A DNA stretch of 6,871 bases. It comes from an uncultured Clostridia bacterium (lineage in GTDB: Bacteria; Bacillota; Clostridia; Christensenellales; UBA1242). The stretch is from assembly GCA_947089305.1 (NCBI GenBank), contig CAMUJQ010000053.1, positions 1 to 6,871 of the forward strand, in the 5' to 3' direction. The position numbers and the translations under genes were made by a program. This document shows positions 5,331 to 6,871 of the stretch, one piece after another; position 1 is the first letter of the stretch, and the number at the start of each line of letters is the position of its first letter. The notes beneath the pieces were generated by a model that was not told the DNA's origin, did not search any database, and saw only the letters and a list, made by a program, of their open reading frames with translations.

Positions 5331-6871
5331 TGGAACAAAAGCAAAGTGCAATTGTAGATGAAATTTATGAAAAAGCAAAAAAAGGTGAATATTCTGGAAC
5401 TGCAGCTATTATTAAAGATATTTATGAAAAATCTGAAGCTTGCCAACTTTTAATAGAAGCCTTTTTTGAGAGTATGCCTGAACCTATTGATGACTCAGTT
5501 TTTAAAAAAGTTATTAATAGACAAATCCAAGTTGATGAAAAGAAAATTCAGATTTTAAAAAATCAAGATTTTGTTACTAATAAACTTAATGAAAATTTAG
5601 ATGAAATGAAAATTTTTGGTGATAATTTAACTGAAGAAAGTTTTATTAGAACCTTACTTTCTGATGAAATTATAACATTAAAGTTTGAAAATGAATTTAA
5701 ATTGATATTTGAAAATCGAAGTGATTTTGAAGATATTATGGATTCAACAATGGATTTATATGAAGAAGTTACAATTGTTGATAATGAGCCTATGATTGAA
5801 GTTGAAGTTTTACCATTAAAACAAGAGAAACTTGTTAAATCAAAAGAAAAAACTTATAATTCAGTTGCAGAAATTATAAAAAAGCTTGACACTAAAATTG
5901 TTGGTCAAAAAGCTGCTAAAAGCATTGTTGCTAGGGCAATATTTAAACAAAAAAGTGGTATAAAAAATAAAAGACTTCTTGGTTCTTTCTTGCTTGCAGG
6001 TGAAAGCGGAATTGGTAAAACTGAGTTAGCCAAAGCCATTGCAGACTTATTCTATGATGGCAGAATTTGTGTTATATCAGGTGGAGACTTTATTTCAGAA
6101 ACCTCTGCAACAACCTTAACTGGTGCTGGCGCAGGTTTATGGGGTTATGGAGATAAAAACCCTATTCAGCAAAAAGTTGATGAATGGGAAGGAAAACCAG
6201 GCATTATTTTAATTGATGAATTTGATCAAATGCATTTTTCTTTAATGAATTATTTTTATAGAATTTTAGATGAAGGCAAATTTACTGCTGCTCAGAAAAA
6301 GAATAGTTTTGTAGATAAAAATATTGAATATGTAGATGTTGATTTACATAACACAATGATATTCTTAACTTCAAATCTTGGTTCAAATAGAAGGAAAAAC
6401 GGTTTTCAAACTGCAAACAATCAAATTGAAGCACAAAAAAGTTTAATAGATCAAATTAAAGAAGAGGGTAAAGCAAATCAAATTAAGCAAGCATTATTTA
6501 ATCGTGTTAAAGTTGTTCCTATGGAAAAATTAACTGATGAAGAAAAACTTGAATTAACAAAACGTTTAAGTAAAGCTAGTTGTAATAAAACGATTGAAGA
6601 TATTAAAACAATGCTTCAAAAAATAACTAAAAAAGCAAATGACATTAAAGTTAAAATTAATGTTGCACAACCAACATATAAAAGTCTTTTAAAAGTTGCT
6701 GATGATAATATTCGCGGTGTTAAACAATTACTTGAAGATGAAATTGAAAGTCCTATTATAGAAAATTATGCTCAATATAAAAAAGATTTAAAAACAGGTA
6801 ATTATGATTTAACTTTTAGTGTTAAACCTAACCAAACTCTTTCAATTGAAAATCCATTTAACATTACAGCA
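5330..6871 (+). CDS. Second Clp-type AAA+ ATPase of the pair, 3'-truncated
   Basis: The frame stays open for 514 codons to the window end. It begins at an ATG sharing its A with the previous TAA, with AGAGAGG (5314-5320) as ribosome-binding site, so translation is coupled. Residues 1-180 are an acidic, helical region unlike the neighbour's. The AAA+ module follows: KIVGQKAA (189-196), Walker A GESGIGKT (224-231), pore loop region GAGAGLWGYGD (265-275), Walker B IILIDEFDQMH (292-302), sensor 1 TSN (347-349), NGF (357-359) at the place of the ClpP-docking loop, arginine finger Arg392 in ALFNRV, and sensor-2 Arg462 (NIRGVKQLL). In the pore loop, Clp's usual Gly-Tyr-Val-Gly is Gly-Leu-Trp-Gly. 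Residues past about 485 enter a possible C-terminal extension. ATPase function looks intact; the role is unknown, most likely as partner of the upstream AAA+ protein. Confidence 0.85.
   Translation, partial: MEQKQSAIVDEIYEKAKKGEYSGTAAIIKDIYEKSEACQLLIEAFFESMPEPIDDSVFKKVINRQIQVDEKKIQILKNQDFVTNKLNENLDEMKIFGDNLTEESFIRTLLSDEIITLKFENEFKLIFENRSDFEDIMDSTMDLYEEVTIVDNEPMIEVEVLPLKQEKLVKSKEKTYNSVAEIIKKLDTKIVGQKAAKSIVARAIFKQKSGIKNKRLLGSFLLAGESGIGKTELAKAIADLFYDGRICVISGGDFISETSATTLTGAGAGLWGYGDKNPIQQKVDEWEGKPGIILIDEFDQMHFSLMNYFYRILDEGKFTAAQKKNSFVDKNIEYVDVDLHNTMIFLTSNLGSNRRKNGFQTANNQIEAQKSLIDQIKEEGKANQIKQALFNRVKVVPMEKLTDEEKLELTKRLSKASCNKTIEDIKTMLQKITKKANDIKVKINVAQPTYKSLLKVADDNIRGVKQLLEDEIESPIIENYAQYKKDLKTGNYDLTFSVKPNQTLSIENPFNITA

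Noticed and set aside
5117..5446. Minus-strand open frame of 109 codons across the AAA+ junction
   Set aside because: It is Phe/Ser/Ile-rich, the mirror of Lys/Glu-rich coding sequence, has no family resemblance, and is antisense to two clearly coding genes. Other antisense frames in rsgA, degV and the first AAA+ gene were dropped for the same reason.
3669..6871. A single two-module ClpB/ClpC gene broken by a frameshift
   Set aside because: Both modules are D2-like, each has its own N-terminal region, the junction is a clean TAATG with an upstream ribosome-binding site, and no D1 module or middle domain is present.
1..6871. tRNA or rRNA genes, CRISPR arrays, insertion sequences, riboswitches
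   Set aside because: I saw no cloverleaf, regularly spaced repeats, transposase motifs or terminal inverted repeats; the intergenic gaps are short and explained by promoters, an operator and terminators.

Overview
The window is a very AT-rich stretch (by eye well under one third G+C) read with the standard bacterial code: TGG is used for Trp and no TGA interrupts a gene. Gene families and order point to a low-GC Bacillota (Firmicutes), probably an endospore-forming lineage or a descendant of one. The rsgA-rpe pair is the conserved Firmicutes order (prkC-rsgA-rpe-thiN-spoVM in Bacillus). A 29-codon SpoVM-like gene lies directly behind rpe, in the place synteny predicts. I cannot name the genus.

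Layout. (1) 2-1406, plus strand: the 3' part of rsgA (ribosome-assembly GTPase) overlaps rpe (ribulose-phosphate 3-epimerase family) by 14 bases. (2) 1407-1723: convergent junction holding the spoVM-like microgene on the minus strand (1416-1505) and a GC-rich hairpin that can terminate transcription in both directions. (3) 1724-2725: a divergent pair, a small all-helical ferritin-like protein (minus) and a MarR/FabT-like repressor (plus). Between them is a palindrome, TTTGATAATCAAA, that looks like a FabT operator. Both genes appear to start without a Shine-Dalgarno sequence, with the promoter -10 box placed so that the first base of the mRNA is the A of the ATG. (4) 2726-3565: a DegV/FakB fatty-acid-binding protein, directly behind the repressor and closed by a palindromic terminator. 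(5) 3619-6871: a strong sigma-A-type promoter driving two translationally coupled genes. Each encodes a different N-terminal region followed by a single Clp-type (D2-like) AAA+ module. The second runs off the window end.

How they may work together. Regulator, operator and FakB-like protein form a plausible lipid-responsive unit in which a FabT-like repressor controls itself, the FakB-like protein and perhaps the helical protein. The two AAA+ proteins look like partners in one hetero-oligomeric Clp-like machine. Both keep the ATPase residues, the first keeps the aromatic pore loop and an LGF loop where Clp unfoldases dock on ClpP, and the second has an altered pore loop. This pair is the least described part of the window. 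Functional links between the blocks are inference; the motifs are read from the sequence.
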